From positions 324,219-388,218 of the forward strand of contig JAUJYZ010000010.1 in NCBI GenBank assembly GCA_033675265.1: DNA of 64,000 nt. Reading direction: 5' to 3'. The notes under the pieces are model-generated. The model worked only from the letters and a program-made list of their open reading frames with translations, was not told the DNA's origin and made no database searches. The position numbers and the translations under genes are program-made. This DNA is from Actinostola sp. cb2023. Lineage: Eukaryota > Cnidaria > Anthozoa > Actiniaria > Actinostolidae. Of the stretch, positions 47,252 to 59,030 are shown in pieces. The stretch's first letter is position 1. The number at the start of each line of letters is the position of its first letter.

Positions 47252-48008
47252 GTAAGAATTGTGTGTGTATGTAGAGATACTACATGAATGCGAAGTATAA
47301 ATTATAAGCTTTTAATTGATTATATTCTATGTCAAATGTCGATGATTTTACAGAACTGCTACAAAATCTTGGAACTGCAGTCCGGCTCTCAGTTTTTATC
47401 GACCCAAGCTATCACTGGAGTTTTTGATAAGTTTGTTTTCTTTGGTTCCTTAGTTGTCAATAGACTAATTTGTTCGCAATTTTGGCGAAGTAATTGTCTT
47501 TGGTGGGTTTTCTTAATGAAAAATTTAACCTTAGTTAAAAAAAACATAAAACCTTCTTCCTTGACACTGCATGTTTATTACATGGAATAATGCAATTGTA
47601 GATATTTCGAACTTCATTCTTTTTAGGGTCAGGTGTTCTGACTCCCTGACAGATTTGCAAATGAAAAAATATGCGATTTTGCCGTGCCTCTTTATTTGTA
47701 TATATATAGTTTTGAAATCTTGGCAGATTGTTTGGCGTTTTTGGAAGTAAAAACTTATGCGTTTGTAAATCGCTTTGGGGGAAGTCATCACAAAGGAAGA
47801 ACAAACCGCCTCTGGACTTTTAGACACAGTTTTAAAGTAAAGGTTATATTAAAACAAAATGAAATCAACTTCATGTACGTCATCATGCATGATTATATGT
47901 TTACGTCTCTTCTTCAAATATATATTCATACGAAGTCAAGGCAAAATTTAAGAAATAAACTCGAAGTAAGATTCTAAATTTTGACGGAAAACATGTTGGT
48001 TTAAATTA

Positions 48009-48011
48009 ATA

Positions 48012-48071
<60 letters not shown>

Positions 48072-48085
48072 GTTATTATTATTTA
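48009..48085. repeat. (ATT)n microsatellite
   Basis: ATT repeats in the putative 2.6-kb intron. The rest of 47252-49818 shows no recognisable element. Confidence 0.9.
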
Positions 48086-49818
48086 ATCCACGAGTAGCCT
48101 TGAACAGATCGAACCTCTGACTTTGTCCGTATTGATTTTTAATTCCTCTAGGAAATAGGGCAGCTACTTTCATGCACGCTTAAAGACTGGGGTTTGCGGG
48201 CATATCAGGTTGTAATAATTAGACTTGTAGTCATTTTATTTGATTGGGTTTACAACTGAGTGACTGATCCGCAACACAGCTGGTCATCAGTCTGAAAAGA
48301 CGCGGATATTATCGTAGCTGTTCGTGTCAAATAAATGCATTTAAATCAAATGAAAAATTGTTCAAAAAATTCAGTACAACACTAAGATGGATGACTAAAA
48401 AATAGTATTTCAAAAAGAGGTAAGAACAGTGTGTGTGAGTTTTCAAATATCCTATCGTAAATTTGTCATCAAATTTGTCTTATTTTTTTCATTTTTCAGT
48501 ATCTTAGTAATTTAGAACTCTTCAGTAGCTTGAAGGGGGGAAAAAATTCCATGGGTTCACCTCTTCATTTGTCAATGCCCTCTTTGGCCGCCATTTTGAA
48601 TTCTGAGGGAAACTGGGTACGAATTAAAAGCATTCGCGTCTGGCACTTTTCCAACAAACGCAAAGCCACTCTACAATTAATGGCACCAGGCGCGGATTTT
48701 TGCTAACGTCAGAGAACAACACCTTTATTATAATAACATAAAGTTTATAGCTGAAAATCATTGCTTTCATTTATTGATTGATTTATTTTTAAACGTTAAA
48801 CCAGCCAAACAGCTGTAATAAATCAATTAAATGATATTACAAACACAATGAATAATTAACTAACAAAATAATTGTAATCTTTTTAATAATAATCATAATC
48901 ATACTGTTTATTTACATACACTTGAATAGCAAATTTTGATAAATCAGTAAGATAAGTCTAGATATGGTAGTGAGTTTTCTATATAAAACGTAGATTACCG
49001 TAATTAGTTAGTTCTGATACGATTAATGTAGTAAGTCGATCATCATTTCGATCCGTTATGCCCACCCGACGTCATTAAGTTTTAATATATTTGAGGAGGC
49101 AAGAAATATGTAAACGGAAAGATGGATCTGTATGCCTTGTGACGCACCATAATGAACCTGAAAGATGGAAATTACTGTATTCTCCCATCGCGTAAACGAT
49201 ATAACTATTTCGAATTATTTCTAATATCAGTATTAGAACGATTTACTTTGCGTAAAACTGATGTTTAAAGTGCACAAACGTCATCAAATTTGCATACTGA
49301 GATTTTAAACCTCTATAACTCATAAACGCAAGGTTCAAATCACAAAATACTGAACCCACCAACTATTCAGCTTATATTGAATAGATTTTTAAAACAATCT
49401 CACAGGGGTGATAGGCACTTTAAAGACTTTCATTTTGGTGGCTTACGATAAACCATAACAGCTACATTCATTTATATGAATTTTGCGTAAACTTATTTGT
49501 GATATTGAGGAAGCTTCGTGTTCTCAAACTCTGAGAATTTCTACACGATTAGTGTTTAGTTTTCTTTTGTATGAAATCAAACATTTGCAAACGGCAGGCC
49601 TCGCGGTTGCACGAAAGGTGAATAGCGCTATCCAACGGATAAAACTGATGCAGTTATCCAATAAATTTCAGCAGGTGGATAGCGCTATTCCCCCTTCGCG
49701 CAACCGGGGCCAGATGAGCCAGTTTCTAGCCAGAAGAGAAAAAATAGCAAAATGATTCAAATTGTGTATGAAAGAACGAAGTCTATTTGCATACTAACTC
49801 ACAATATCTTTAATATAG

Positions 49819-50076
49819 ATGAAGTCTTCCAAATTCACGCTCTTGATTTGGTCCATATTTGCGTTATCTTACTTCTGCTATACCTACGGCTGCTCAACGT
49901 GTTCATGTTGCTATGGCACCCAACATGCCTGCTTCAGCTTCTGCGACAGTCCTCAAGATTGCGGGGGTTGCACAAGAAGTGCTGAGAATTGCAGAAATGC
50001 TAATTGCAAGGGAAAAAGGTCCAACGATGTGCTATGGCAATTACTCTCGTCAAAGCATCAACCCAAGATGACGTAG
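49819..50076 (+). CDS. small secreted peptide with ten cysteines
   Basis: 85 residues. The acceptor AATATAG ends immediately before the ATG, so the whole coding region is one exon. The N-terminus (MKSSKFTLLIWSIFALSYFC) is a signal peptide, with likely cleavage near TYG. Ten cysteines follow in 39 residues in the pattern CxxCxCC-x6-C-x3-C-x5-C-x2-C-x6-C-x4-C, enough for five disulfides. Then KGKR, a dibasic site with a Gly that could give an amidated C-terminus, and an 18-residue Lys/Gln-containing tail. A polyadenylation signal AATAAA lies near 50130. Signal peptide, compact Cys framework and prohormone-type cleavage are typical of venom-like, antimicrobial or neuropeptide-like molecules; I do not recognise the family and assign no activity. 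Confidence 0.65.
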   Translation: MKSSKFTLLIWSIFALSYFCYTYGCSTCSCCYGTQHACFSFCDSPQDCGGCTRSAENCRNANCKGKRSNDVLWQLLSSKHQPKMT

Positions 50077-50324
50077 AACACTTAGAAGTTACCTTATGTG
50101 TACTGTATGCTATAGATAATTTGGTTGTGAATAAATAGTTCTTAAAACCCTGCATAGAATTTATGTTTATTAAGAAAAACTTTTAATACATGGAAAGCAC
50201 TTAGCTTTATAACCCATATGAACATTTCAGTCAAAATACCAACGTCATGATACCTCAGCAATAATTCAGTTCAAACAAAGAATATGTACTATAACCCGGC
50301 CCTACTCACTTTATAAAGGGAACG

Positions 50325-50545
50325 AGGAGCGAAAAAGAAGAAGACATATGGACAGTGGTAACTAGGAAGAGCTAAGGAAGGGAAGTGGGAACTGAGGAAG
50401 AGCTAAAGAGGGAGAAGTAGTAGAAGGCACAGAGTAGGAGAGGAGAAAGAGAAGAGCAGAGGGAAATGGGAAAAGGAGAGGGGAGAAAGGGAGAAAGGCG
50501 CGAGCACGACGAGGGAGAGAGAGGAAGAGAGAAACATAATAGAAC
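50325..50545. repeat. purine-rich (GGAAG/GAGAA) tract
   Basis: Mostly A and G on the plus strand; the minus-strand Ser/Leu/Pro-rich frame through it is low-complexity. Confidence 0.8.
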
Positions 50546-50578
50546 AGTTGTAAGGTAATTTTACGCTTGACGAAACCT

Positions 50579-50908
50579 TACGAACTACTTTAATAATAGA
50601 ACAGTCCAGTTCCAGTCCACTCCCAGCCATTTTCTGTTCGTACAGTTCATCAAAACGTCTGCTTTGTTCCTCAGTGAAGTAGTTTCTACAGTCTCCAACT
50701 TCACCCTTACGTAAAAAATTTGTCAGTTCCTGGAACGTGGAAGGTACTTTCCCATCCTTGTCACCATCGTAGAACCGTCCTTTGCCATCAGACGCTAAAG
50801 GTTGTTTGGTCAGCGATATACCGTTTATATACGTTGAACCATCTCTGGAGATAAATCTTTACCGAGAACCTTTGCTATCTGCTGGACAGCACAAGGTAGA
50901 TCCTGTGA
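50579..50908 (-). pseudogene. cytosolic sulfotransferase terminal exon, broken
   Basis: Reading down the minus strand from acceptor TTCACAG, DLPCAVQQIAKVLGKDLSPE matches the SULT segment before the 3' PAPS-binding region. After a frame break near 50825 come KQPLASDGKGRFYDGDKD and LRKGEVGDCRNYFTEEQSRR, then FDELYEQKMAGSGLELD, the classic SULT C-terminus (RKGxxGDW...F..KM). In the normal enzyme this end binds the 3' phosphate of PAPS. Here a stop and shift lie in the GTATATAAACGG stretch, the highly conserved Trp of GDW is Cys, and no stop follows the usual end: the frame runs on into the purine-rich tract. No other SULT exon is recognised upstream. Probably a decayed fragment. Confidence 0.7.
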
Positions 50909-51276
50909 ATAGAATAACTAGTGTGTAAGTGTTGGACAGCACAAGGTAGATCCTGTGAATAGAATAGCTAGTGGGTAAGTGTTGGACAGCACAAGGTAGA
51001 TCCTGTGAATAGAATACGGCTAGGGAGTAAGTGTTGGACAGCACAAGGTAGATCCTGTGAATAGAATAGCTAGTGGGTAAGTGTTGGACATCACAAGGTA
51101 GATCCTGTGACTAGAATAGCTAGCGAGTAAGTGTTGGACAGCACAAGGAAGATCCTACCGAATAGAATAGCTAGTGGGTAAGTGCTGGACAGCACAAGGT
51201 AGATCCTGTGAATACTGAGAATAGCTAGTGGGTAAGTGTTGGACAGCACTGACAAGGTAGATCCTGTGAATAGAAT
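50884..51276 (-). repeat. 50-bp minisatellite made from the SULT splice acceptor, 8 copies
   Basis: GGACAGCACAAGGTAGATCC (exon start in antisense) plus TGTGAATAGAAT (the acceptor) recurs at 50884, 50934, 50984, 51036, 51086, 51136, 51187 and 51241, i.e. every 50-54 bp. Most copies keep the CTATTCACAG acceptor on the minus strand. Confidence 0.95.
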
Positions 51277-51783
51277 TTAGGATAGGGGTGTGTCCCCGGG
51301 ATGTCGAAACCCTGACCCTATTTAAGGATGACAAATTAGAAAATTCATACCCTTTCCAAGGATTTGTAACTCAGTGAAATATAGACCCAATTTAAGGAAA
51401 AAGTTAATAGTATTCCTTTGGAAATCGCTAATATCAGAAGTGCATACTCTGGCTGTTACGCTAAGCAGATTTTTTAGTCAAAATAAAAAAAAGTGTACCC
51501 AAATTAAAGATCGAATATTTTATTTTAAGGTGAAAAAGCAAAATATGGTATCCCATATGGTATCCCAAAATATGGTTCAAAAACCATACCCTATACGTTT
51601 GGCAGAGAGCGGACTGGAACTTAATTTCAAATCGAATGGTCAATGAAACGTCCGAATAAGAAACGACAACATATAGCGGACTGGAACATATATATTCAAA
51701 TCGAAACGTTCGTTTGGCCAGGAATCGACTTACTGGCATGCGCAACTAGTAGGGGACAACAGAGGCCAGAAAGGTCCATAATA

Positions 51784-52650
51784 CAAGGGCGTAGCCAGGA
51801 TTTTTTCGGAGTGACGCAAAATTGTGAAATTCACGAAATGTATACACTTCACCAGAAGTACATAACTAGTTATGTACTTCTGACTTCACTCAATTTAGCA
51901 CCTGCTATTTTTTCTATAATTTTGGTTCGATGTAATTGCCCTATACCACTATGACGTAACGGCTTATTTATGAGGGGGACAGAATCGTGAAGAACAATAG
52001 AATTTTGAACTAAATCTGCTCTGCTGAGGTTCGCTTGATTTCAAATTGGCTAGTTTCCAGATATTATATTCATCGATACTTTTCCCACAATATTTACTGT
52101 GTTTGGTGACTTTTATCGCTTTCAGACCGTCTGTAAAATACATTTATTTGGGAAATCCTTTGTGTTGTTGCTGTTTTGTCCCCCTCTAGCGACCATGATC
52201 CTTAGCGTTTAAACAATAGATTGTTTTGATTTGACGTCATAGTGGTATAGGGCAATTGTTGGGAGGCACAATCTGACGAGCGGCGAAGTCGCGAGCTGCT
52301 AGGGGGGTTGGGGGCATGCTCCCCCTAAAAATTTTGATGTATAGGGTCTCTGAAATAGCATTTCCTGCCTTCTGAAAATAGTTTCCATACATATCTTACC
52401 AACTTCTACTTTATTTTACGAACTCCGAATAATTATATATATGCTTGAAAAAGCCCAATTTTAAGCACGAATAACTAATCCCTACGCTACAATCCATAGG
52501 GTGATAACTATTTTGTTTTTTATTTGCTTGATTCTTTGGTTTTTTACTTTTTCTTTTCACTTTTTATTTTTTCTAAAAGAAGCTACTTTTTTATCAAATT
52601 TTTTTCGAGTGACGCATTTGCGTCCTTGCGTCCGGCTAGCTACGCCCCTG
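51784..52650. mobile_element. non-autonomous element with hAT-like ends
   Basis: CAAGGGCGTAGCCAGGATTT at the left and GGCTAGCTACGCCCCTG at the right are inverted, and both ends carry a GAGTGACGCA block. The part around 52255-52385 (CGAAGTCGCGAGCTGCTAGG, GAAATAGCATTTCCTGCC) recurs in reverse at 58895-59030. No transposase frame. Confidence 0.7.
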
Positions 52651-52899
52651 GATACTTCAGAATAAGAATCAACAACAGATAATTGTACAACCAAGAGAAA
52701 GTTTTCTCTTGGTACAACTCGTAGCTTATACACACAACGTCTTTGTCCTTAGCGCCCTTGCCTAGATCCAGTTTTTTAATAATTTTAATAACTAACGTTG
52801 AGAATGTGAGCGTTTTGCCGGGACTGTGGTCCCCAGTAATACCGTAGTGCACAAAGTGGAGATTGTGTCACGACAGATACCAAAGGTATCCCGCTGAAT

Positions 52900-53211
52900 G
52901 CACCTGCCAATAGCGTAACGCGCAAGCGCACGAGAGACGTTACATTGAACTTCATGAAATACAGATCAGTAGTGTAGCTGTCATCAAGCTTTCGCTTTCC
53001 TTTCGTAACCTATTCATCTGAAAACCAAACAGTAATTCAGTCTGAAGAGACAACTGTTAGAATACGCTCTTCAAGACAAGCGAGAGGAAGCGAATTAGCA
53101 GGCGGTCGAACGGAAAGACGAGAGATCAAGTTCAGTCCGTGCACACTCCGTTGTTGTCATACAAACTTGTCTCTGACTCCAAGCTAATCTTTCTTTACTA
53201 TCTTTTAAGAG
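52900..53211 (+). promoter_or_regulatory. possible promoter and non-coding exon 1 of a type II membrane protein gene
   Basis: GC-richer sequence ending in a strong donor (AAGAG|GTGAGT, 53212), with no other use evident. The next plausible plus-strand acceptor before an ATG is at 55968. The link is speculative. Confidence 0.25.
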
Positions 53212-53286
53212 GTGAGTGTTTAGATGACTATCGAAACTGTTATCGATATACGTTGATTCTATTCAAGGGTAGTTAACTTTGTAGTT

Positions 53287-53466
53287 AAGCCGCATCTACA
53301 CGAACAAGTTTTCCTTGACAAGGAAAAATTGACAATTTTTTGTCATCTACACGAGCAAGTTTTCCTTGACAAGGAAACATTGGCGACGTTTTTGTCGTCT
53401 ACACGAGCAAGTCTTCCTTGTCAAGGAAAACTTGTCAAGGAAAACTTGCTCGTGTAGACGCGGCTT
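53287..53466. mobile_element. MITE with TAAGCCGC ends
   Basis: AAGCCGCATCTACACGAACA at the left, TGCTCGTGTAGACGCGGCTT at the right, and internal tandem copies of CAAGTTTTCCTTGACAAGGA. Similar ends to 44604-45026. Confidence 0.85.
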
Positions 53467-53469
53467 TAC

Positions 53470-54730
53470 TATTGTATGTATTGCTTTGACGAGAGCGTTG
53501 AAGCATGGCAATGGTTACGTATCTGCATGCTGTAGTGGCTTGTGTGCATGCTGTTACTCAGTTGAGTAGAAAATATCCAACATGTAACACCAAATGAGCC
53601 GTTGACATTTGTTTATTGGAGTGTAAACGTTTCTCTGTGATCCAAACACAGACGACAACACAAACAGTTTGGTCGTAATCCTTCGTCCATTGATATCCAC
53701 ATGTATGTAAGCTTATAGGTACAATAATTAACTTAGTCTCTCTGTTTTTTTTTCTTTTGGCACATATCATCTTAATCAGTTACTGTAATGATACCTTGCC
53801 AAAAAGTAATAGACGAAGCTTGGGTTTTTGGTGGCTTTATTGTTCTCTGGTAGCGTGGTATTTACATATTTATTTAGTAGTACAATGCAGGTATCAAGTA
53901 TTGAAAAGTTGAAGAAATGTTATTATAAATATAGACGTCTTCTAGAACTTTTCATCGTTATTATAAAGCACTGGTCGTGTGCCACATTATACATAATACT
54001 GTTGAAAGAAGAAAAAACTCATGAAAATAAATATGAAAATAATAGCAAATAGTGAAATTTCCATGGCAACTGACACATTGTGGAAGATTGTAAATCTCAT
54101 GTTAATCTGCTTTCAAGTGACAGAGTAACACTACATGCTTTAATTCAAGCAGAGAGTATTTCATCAGAAAACTTATGACTCTACTGGTAAAAACTAAATA
54201 AGGTCAAGAGCAATTTTGCCAGCAATATACAATAGCTTCTGAAAAAGCAAGTAGATGAAAATAGCTATAAATATTGTATGTATATTTAATAAAAAAGTGC
54301 TTTATCATGTTTAAAACCATGAGGCACTTCAAAAACTTGACAACAATGTTTTTTCCATTTTCAATCCAAAATAGCAAGATCAAATGAAACTTAATCATTT
54401 TGCTTTGTTTTAACATCACTGACATGTGCACAATGCACACTAGAAGATCCAACAGTTGAAGAACACTTCAAATGTGTGACCTCCAGGACTGATAGTTCTC
54501 TGTAGAATTTGAGTCACCCCAGACATGGATGTCATATGGTACAACACTTCTCGAGACCTTCCTGTATTAGACATCTTATATAAATATCTTGTCAGTATTC
54601 TTTCTATAAAATGTCATCCAATCCCATGTAAAGGATAAGCTTGACTTGCTTCAAGTGTTAGGGACTAGCAGTTGAACTAGTAGAGACTGTGTCAATGTAA
54701 CTAACAATCAACAAGCTAGTGTGTAGAATG
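53470..54730. other. AT-rich DNA without a recognised gene
   Basis: Several short frames, none with family resemblance. No array. Confidence 0.4.
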
Positions 54731-54734
54731 AAAC

Positions 54735-54895
54735 TTTGACGCAGTGTACAAAAGCACTAAATTTACTGACATGTTACTCAGATGAAGTCAGTAAATTTAG
54801 TGTTTTTTTTACACACCGTCAATGTTTAATTTACACACTTGTTCACAGCAAGTGTGATCACCTTTATTAGTAAGTACACTTGTAAATTAGTGTAA
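54735..54895. mobile_element. small foldback repeat
   Basis: ACACTAAATTTACTGAC-type block at 54755 (GCACTAAATTTACTGACATG) is inverted at 54786 (AGTCAGTAAATTTAGTG), with TTGACGCAGTGTA and TACACACCGTCAA as an outer pair. Confidence 0.7.
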
Positions 54896-55329
54896 AACCA
54901 CCCACCTCCTCTCCTAGGCTCCTGGATGTTTTTTCATTAAAATACTGTTGTTACCTCAGTCTACCCCTGTAAGTCTTACCTCACCTGGGGAGGGGTGGAT
55001 TCAAGCGGTTGGTTGATCTATTTGTCAGTCTGTCTGTCCATCCATTTCTCCCTTCAAAAGCATCAAAATCCCCTCTTTGAAAGACATCCTGGGACAGCCC
55101 ATGCCTAAGTGTCCACTACACTAAAAGACTTATTCAACGGACTGTGCACTGAATTCTCTGCCAGTTGTTTGTGTTGCCTATTCATAGCTCGTATAATAGG
55201 CTCTTATACTGTACTTAAACTTCTTTGGTAATCAGTGAATCGGATCGTGTTGACGCCGACTTTCTTTGGTTGAAACTAAGTTATTTCCGGCGTGCATATA
55301 GTGTGGACCAACTCTCTTACGGAAAAAAA

Positions 55330-55690
55330 TACCACAATCCTTTGCGAGTCTAATGCAGAATTACTTGAAAATTATGATGTTCGTAGAGGCGCTGCTGCGA
55401 TGTACAATGTTTTAGGCTTGAAAAGGATTATGGTAAAGTGTACAAGCTGCTCTCTTTTTCGATACTGTAGATTGAGGGTTTTTTTACGAAATGGTCGTTC
55501 AGTGAGGGCTATGGTCGCCAATGAGAGTTAGTCGTTCAGAGAAGTTCAAGTGTACAAACCGCAACCTCTCAGAGCGATCACCTCTTGTAGGCGACCACTT
55601 TTCCAGCCAAACGGTGCCATTATTACTTCTTATAACCGACCACTTCCCATAAACGACCAGCTTCATAATAACGATAATGACATTCACGAG
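55330..55690. repeat. dispersed repeat remnants
   Basis: AATCCTTTGCGAGTCTAATG relates to 237 and 31690. Further right, CGACCACTTTTCCAGCC and CCGACCACTTCCCATAAACG look like an element subterminal motif. No gene. Confidence 0.35.
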
Positions 55691-55968
55691 ACAAGACTAT
55701 TGTGTGCGCGGCACGCTAGCTCGCTCTAGGGGGTGAGCTGGTTTGAAATAACTCCATAAATTCCAACTAAATGCTCCACATCTCTTATTTGTAATCATCA
55801 ACTTTGTCGAAATGACTGAACTGAAACGAGTCAAATTCCAAATGGGTGACTTTTTGATGTACGTGTGGTATAATCCTCTATAAGTCAAGGGCTTGGCACA
55901 CAGAATTAGTGTTACACTTGGCTCGTTCTTTGTGCTAATGCTTTACTTTCTCACTCAATGTCTTGTAG

Positions 55969-56177
55969 AAAGAAGTGGTTTTTTGACCGAGTCCCTCTGA
56001 TGGCTTCACTTTCGCGGAGCAATACAGGGGACCACATTGTCGTCGTTGGGCCACAGGATAAAAGACAACGAGTGATTTTCAGGCAACGAATCGCCCTCCA
56101 ATGCCTTGCGGTATTGTGTTTATTGGTGTCGATGTTGTTCGTATGGCAAACTAACGGTCAATGTCATGAACAAAAAG
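55969..56177 (+). CDS. first coding exon of a type II membrane protein
   Basis: Acceptor TCTTGTAG at 55968, ATG at 56000, donor AAAAAG|GTGAGA at 56178. The encoded start is MASLSRSNTGDHIVVVG, then a basic patch (KRQRVIFRQR), then one membrane span of about 21 residues (IALQCLAVLCLLVSMLFVW) and QTNGQCHEQK, phase 1. A basic cytosolic side before a single N-terminal anchor is the layout of Golgi glycosyl- and sulfotransferases and many type II proteins. No later exon is recognised in the window, so no function is assigned. Confidence 0.45.
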
Positions 56178-57059
56178 GTGAGAGAGTTCATATTTGGGTT
56201 TAAGTGCGGTCATCTTGAAGTCTGTGAAGTCAAAACATCGCGTTTTTTGTCGCGTCCGTTCAGACGTGTTGGTTTGACAGCACAACGCGGCAGATTGGCA
56301 GATGGGAGTTTTGTAGAACGAGGGAAGGTTATTCTTAAAGCTTGGGTGTTATTTTAGTATATCAGCAATGAAAACAGAGAAACTACAAGTTATTTCATAG
56401 GATGCCGATGTCCGGCGCGGCAAAGCAAGAAGAGCCGAGCGCGTGACTTATATTTGAGTCCAAAGTGAATCTACGATGCAGCAATAATGTACGTTACGCA
56501 AAAGCACGCGTTGATGTCGACCTAGCGCTCATTACTGACCTGATCTCAGCCATGCATGCTGCAAGCACCGGTCTCGCGAAGGTCATAGAGGTTGCCTTTT
56601 CAGAACGGTCTCAAGAGTTCTTTCAGATCTTCTAACTTTTAACCACCTGCTCGAGGGGGACTACAACGAAAATTTGTCAAGATTGGAAAGTCAATTTTTT
56701 CCGATTCAAATGATCTCATGTAGCTCAATTTGTAAAAAAAAAGAAGATCGCCCTCGTATATTAAGTTGGTGACGAGTTAGAATACCGGAAAAATCGTTAT
56801 ATGCCATTACTCGGTTGTCGACTTTCTTCATTGTGAGGATCGTTCATTTATACACCTATTTCAATAAACGTTGTCGTGTTGTCAAGACGAGGTGAATGTT
56901 GGTTTTGTGCTGGAAAAATATTTATGGCTATTTTCAATTCAAAATACTATTTGACCGGATCAATTTTCATGTTTATACACCGATTCAAAGTATTTCAATA
57001 AACGTTGTCGCATACTATGTAACGCGTAAATAAGCGACACTTTGAAAATATTACGACTC

Positions 57060-57800
57060 GATCGATCGATCGACCGGTCACGCTTCTCCAATTCCTAAAT
57101 GACCGGCAGTAATTTATCCCCCCAAAAAAACAGTCGTACTCGATTCAAAGTATTTTATCTTTATTTTGAAATGGTAGGCGATTATAGTTAGCGCTGTGAT
57201 GTCGAACTAGCTCTATTTCTCTAGCCTGGGCATACTACATTGTATGCAAACGAGTGAGTAGCAGACTGCCGGTCAATGAACTCAAAATACTATTTGACCG
57301 GCAGTCGAATATTTTTCGGAAATTTCTCCCCCCAATGAAAACAATCGTACTCGATTCAAAGTATTCTATCTTTATTTAGAAATGGTAGGCGATTATAAGG
57401 TAGTTAGCGATGTGACCAGTGTCGAAATTGTAGCTCTATTTCTCTAGTCTAGCCTGGGCATACTATGCAAACGAGTGAGTATAGCAGACTGCCCGTCAAT
57501 AACCTCAAAATACTATTTGACCGGGCAGTCGAATATTTTCGGAAATTTCTCCCCCCAATGAAAACAATCGTACTCGATTTCAAAGTATTCTATCTTTATT
57601 TAGAAATGGTAGGCGATTATAAGGTAGTTAGCGATGTGGACCAGTGTCGAAATTGTAGCTCTATTTCTCTAGTCTAGCCTGGGCATACTATGCAAACGAG
57701 TGAGTAGCAGACTGCCCGTCAATAACCTCAAAATACTATTTGACCGGCAGTCGAATATTTTCGGAAATTTCTCCCCCCAATAAAAACAAGCAAGCACATC
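57060..57800. repeat. about 215-bp tandem satellite, three-plus copies
   Basis: ACTCGATTCAAAGTATT (and the variant with one extra T) begins at 57138, 57349 and 57572. Each unit has TGGTAGGCGATTATA, CTAGCCTGGGCATACTA and CAAAATACTATTTGACCGG. A partial first copy precedes and a partial last copy ends near 57790. The region 56200-57060 holds no recognised gene. Confidence 0.9.
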
Positions 57801-57902
57801 GCGGAGCCTTAGAATTTTAGCCTTTACTAACCTCAAAAAGTACTCATATTTGTTTTCCATCTATAGTGCATTTCCTTTCAAAAAGCATCAAATTGTTCAT
57901 TA

Positions 57903-58181
57903 CAGTCAACTCCTTGCGTAAATGACTGAAGACAACTCCCGCTATAACAAACTTTTACTATTACAGCTATGCATATGACTGAATGAACAATTTTTTATAT
58001 GCGTTGAGTGACGGACAGCTGCATTATGATGTTTCCCATTTTGATCATCAATCAATTTCAAAGTCATTGGTTTTAAGTGGATTAGATCGTCCTTTTTCTT
58101 CACACCCCGCTATTACGGACTCTCGCTATTACGGATATCAAATAACGGTCCCGAACGAGTTCGAGAGACGAGAGTTGACTG
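57903..58181. mobile_element. pogo-like MITE with TA target duplication
   Basis: CAGTCAACTCC at 57903 and GAGTTGACTG ending at 58181, flanked by TA (57901-57902, 58182-58183). The subterminal CGCTATTACGGA motif is typical of the group. Non-coding. Confidence 0.8.
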
Positions 58182-58222
58182 TACGCCCTCCCCCCGGGGG
58201 AAGAAAGACCTCGGGTGGCAGA

Positions 58223-58341
58223 TGTTCAGAAATAATCAGGCTCAGTGGACACGGCTCATTAAAGTAAAGTGACAGAGCTATTTAACTTTATGAAGCAATT
58301 CTAGATCTCTGTGCCCACTACCAGATGCTAGTTTGGAACCT

Positions 58342-58377
<36 letters not shown>

Positions 58378-58519
58378 GTTCAGAAATAATCAGGCTCAGT
58401 GGACAGGCTCATTAAAGTAAAGTGACCTTATTTAACTTTATGAAGTAATTCTAGATCTCTGTGCCCACTACCAGATGCTAGTTTGGAACCTGGGGGGGGG
58501 GGGGGGGGGGGGGGGGGGG
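58223..58519. repeat. about 150-bp tandem duplication, each copy ending in poly(G)
   Basis: TGTTCAGAAATAATCAGGCT ... CAGATGCTAGTTTGGAACCT then G-runs (58342-58376 and 58493-58519). The copies differ by small indels. Confidence 0.95.
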
Positions 58520-58894
58520 TACTCTGGGAGTTTTCGGATAGGGGTGTTCCCTTGGGAAAATGAATCCAAAGTCTTTGTGTCCTACCACTGAGTAGGTAGA
58601 CTGTGCAGGGCACAGGAACAGGACTGCCAAACGATATGACCCGAAAGTTGTATTAAAACAGCCATGTTATAGGAAAAATGGAACTGTTAGCGTATCGGCT
58701 GTTCAATGGTTTTGCCTTTGGTATGAACACTAGATCTCGTTTGAATAGCTATAAAACACACATTATGTGCACAGAATGATATGATTGAGTACATGTCTAC
58801 AACCCCTCAAATGTCCTACGATTTGGCCATGGCCACAGGATCAATTTTCTGTCAGTGCCAGTCTAACTGTAGTCTAAACTTGCTGGAAAACTAC

Positions 58895-59030
58895 TTACCT
58901 TCAGAAGGCAGGAAATGCTATTTCAGAGATTCTATACCTCAAATATTTTCGGGGACGCATAACCCAGCACCCCTTAGCAGCTCGCGACTAATTTGCTGTT
59001 CATCAGATTGTACCCCTCAATAATTCTCCC
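58895..59030. repeat. dispersed repeat, inverse of part of 52255-52385
   Basis: GGCAGGAAATGCTATTTCAG and CCTTAGCAGCTCGCGACTAA match the hAT-like element on the other strand; a fragment only. Confidence 0.6.

Noticed and set aside
51374..51646. Plus-strand frame ending SGLELNFKSNG, resembling a sulfotransferase C-terminus
   Set aside because: The likeness is limited to about six residues and lacks the RKGxxGDW block.
52640..52852. Minus-strand frame with a P-loop-like GDHSPGKT
   Set aside because: Seventy codons, no other NTPase motif, no splice context, partly inside the hAT-like element's right end; the match to GxxxxGK[ST] is likely chance.
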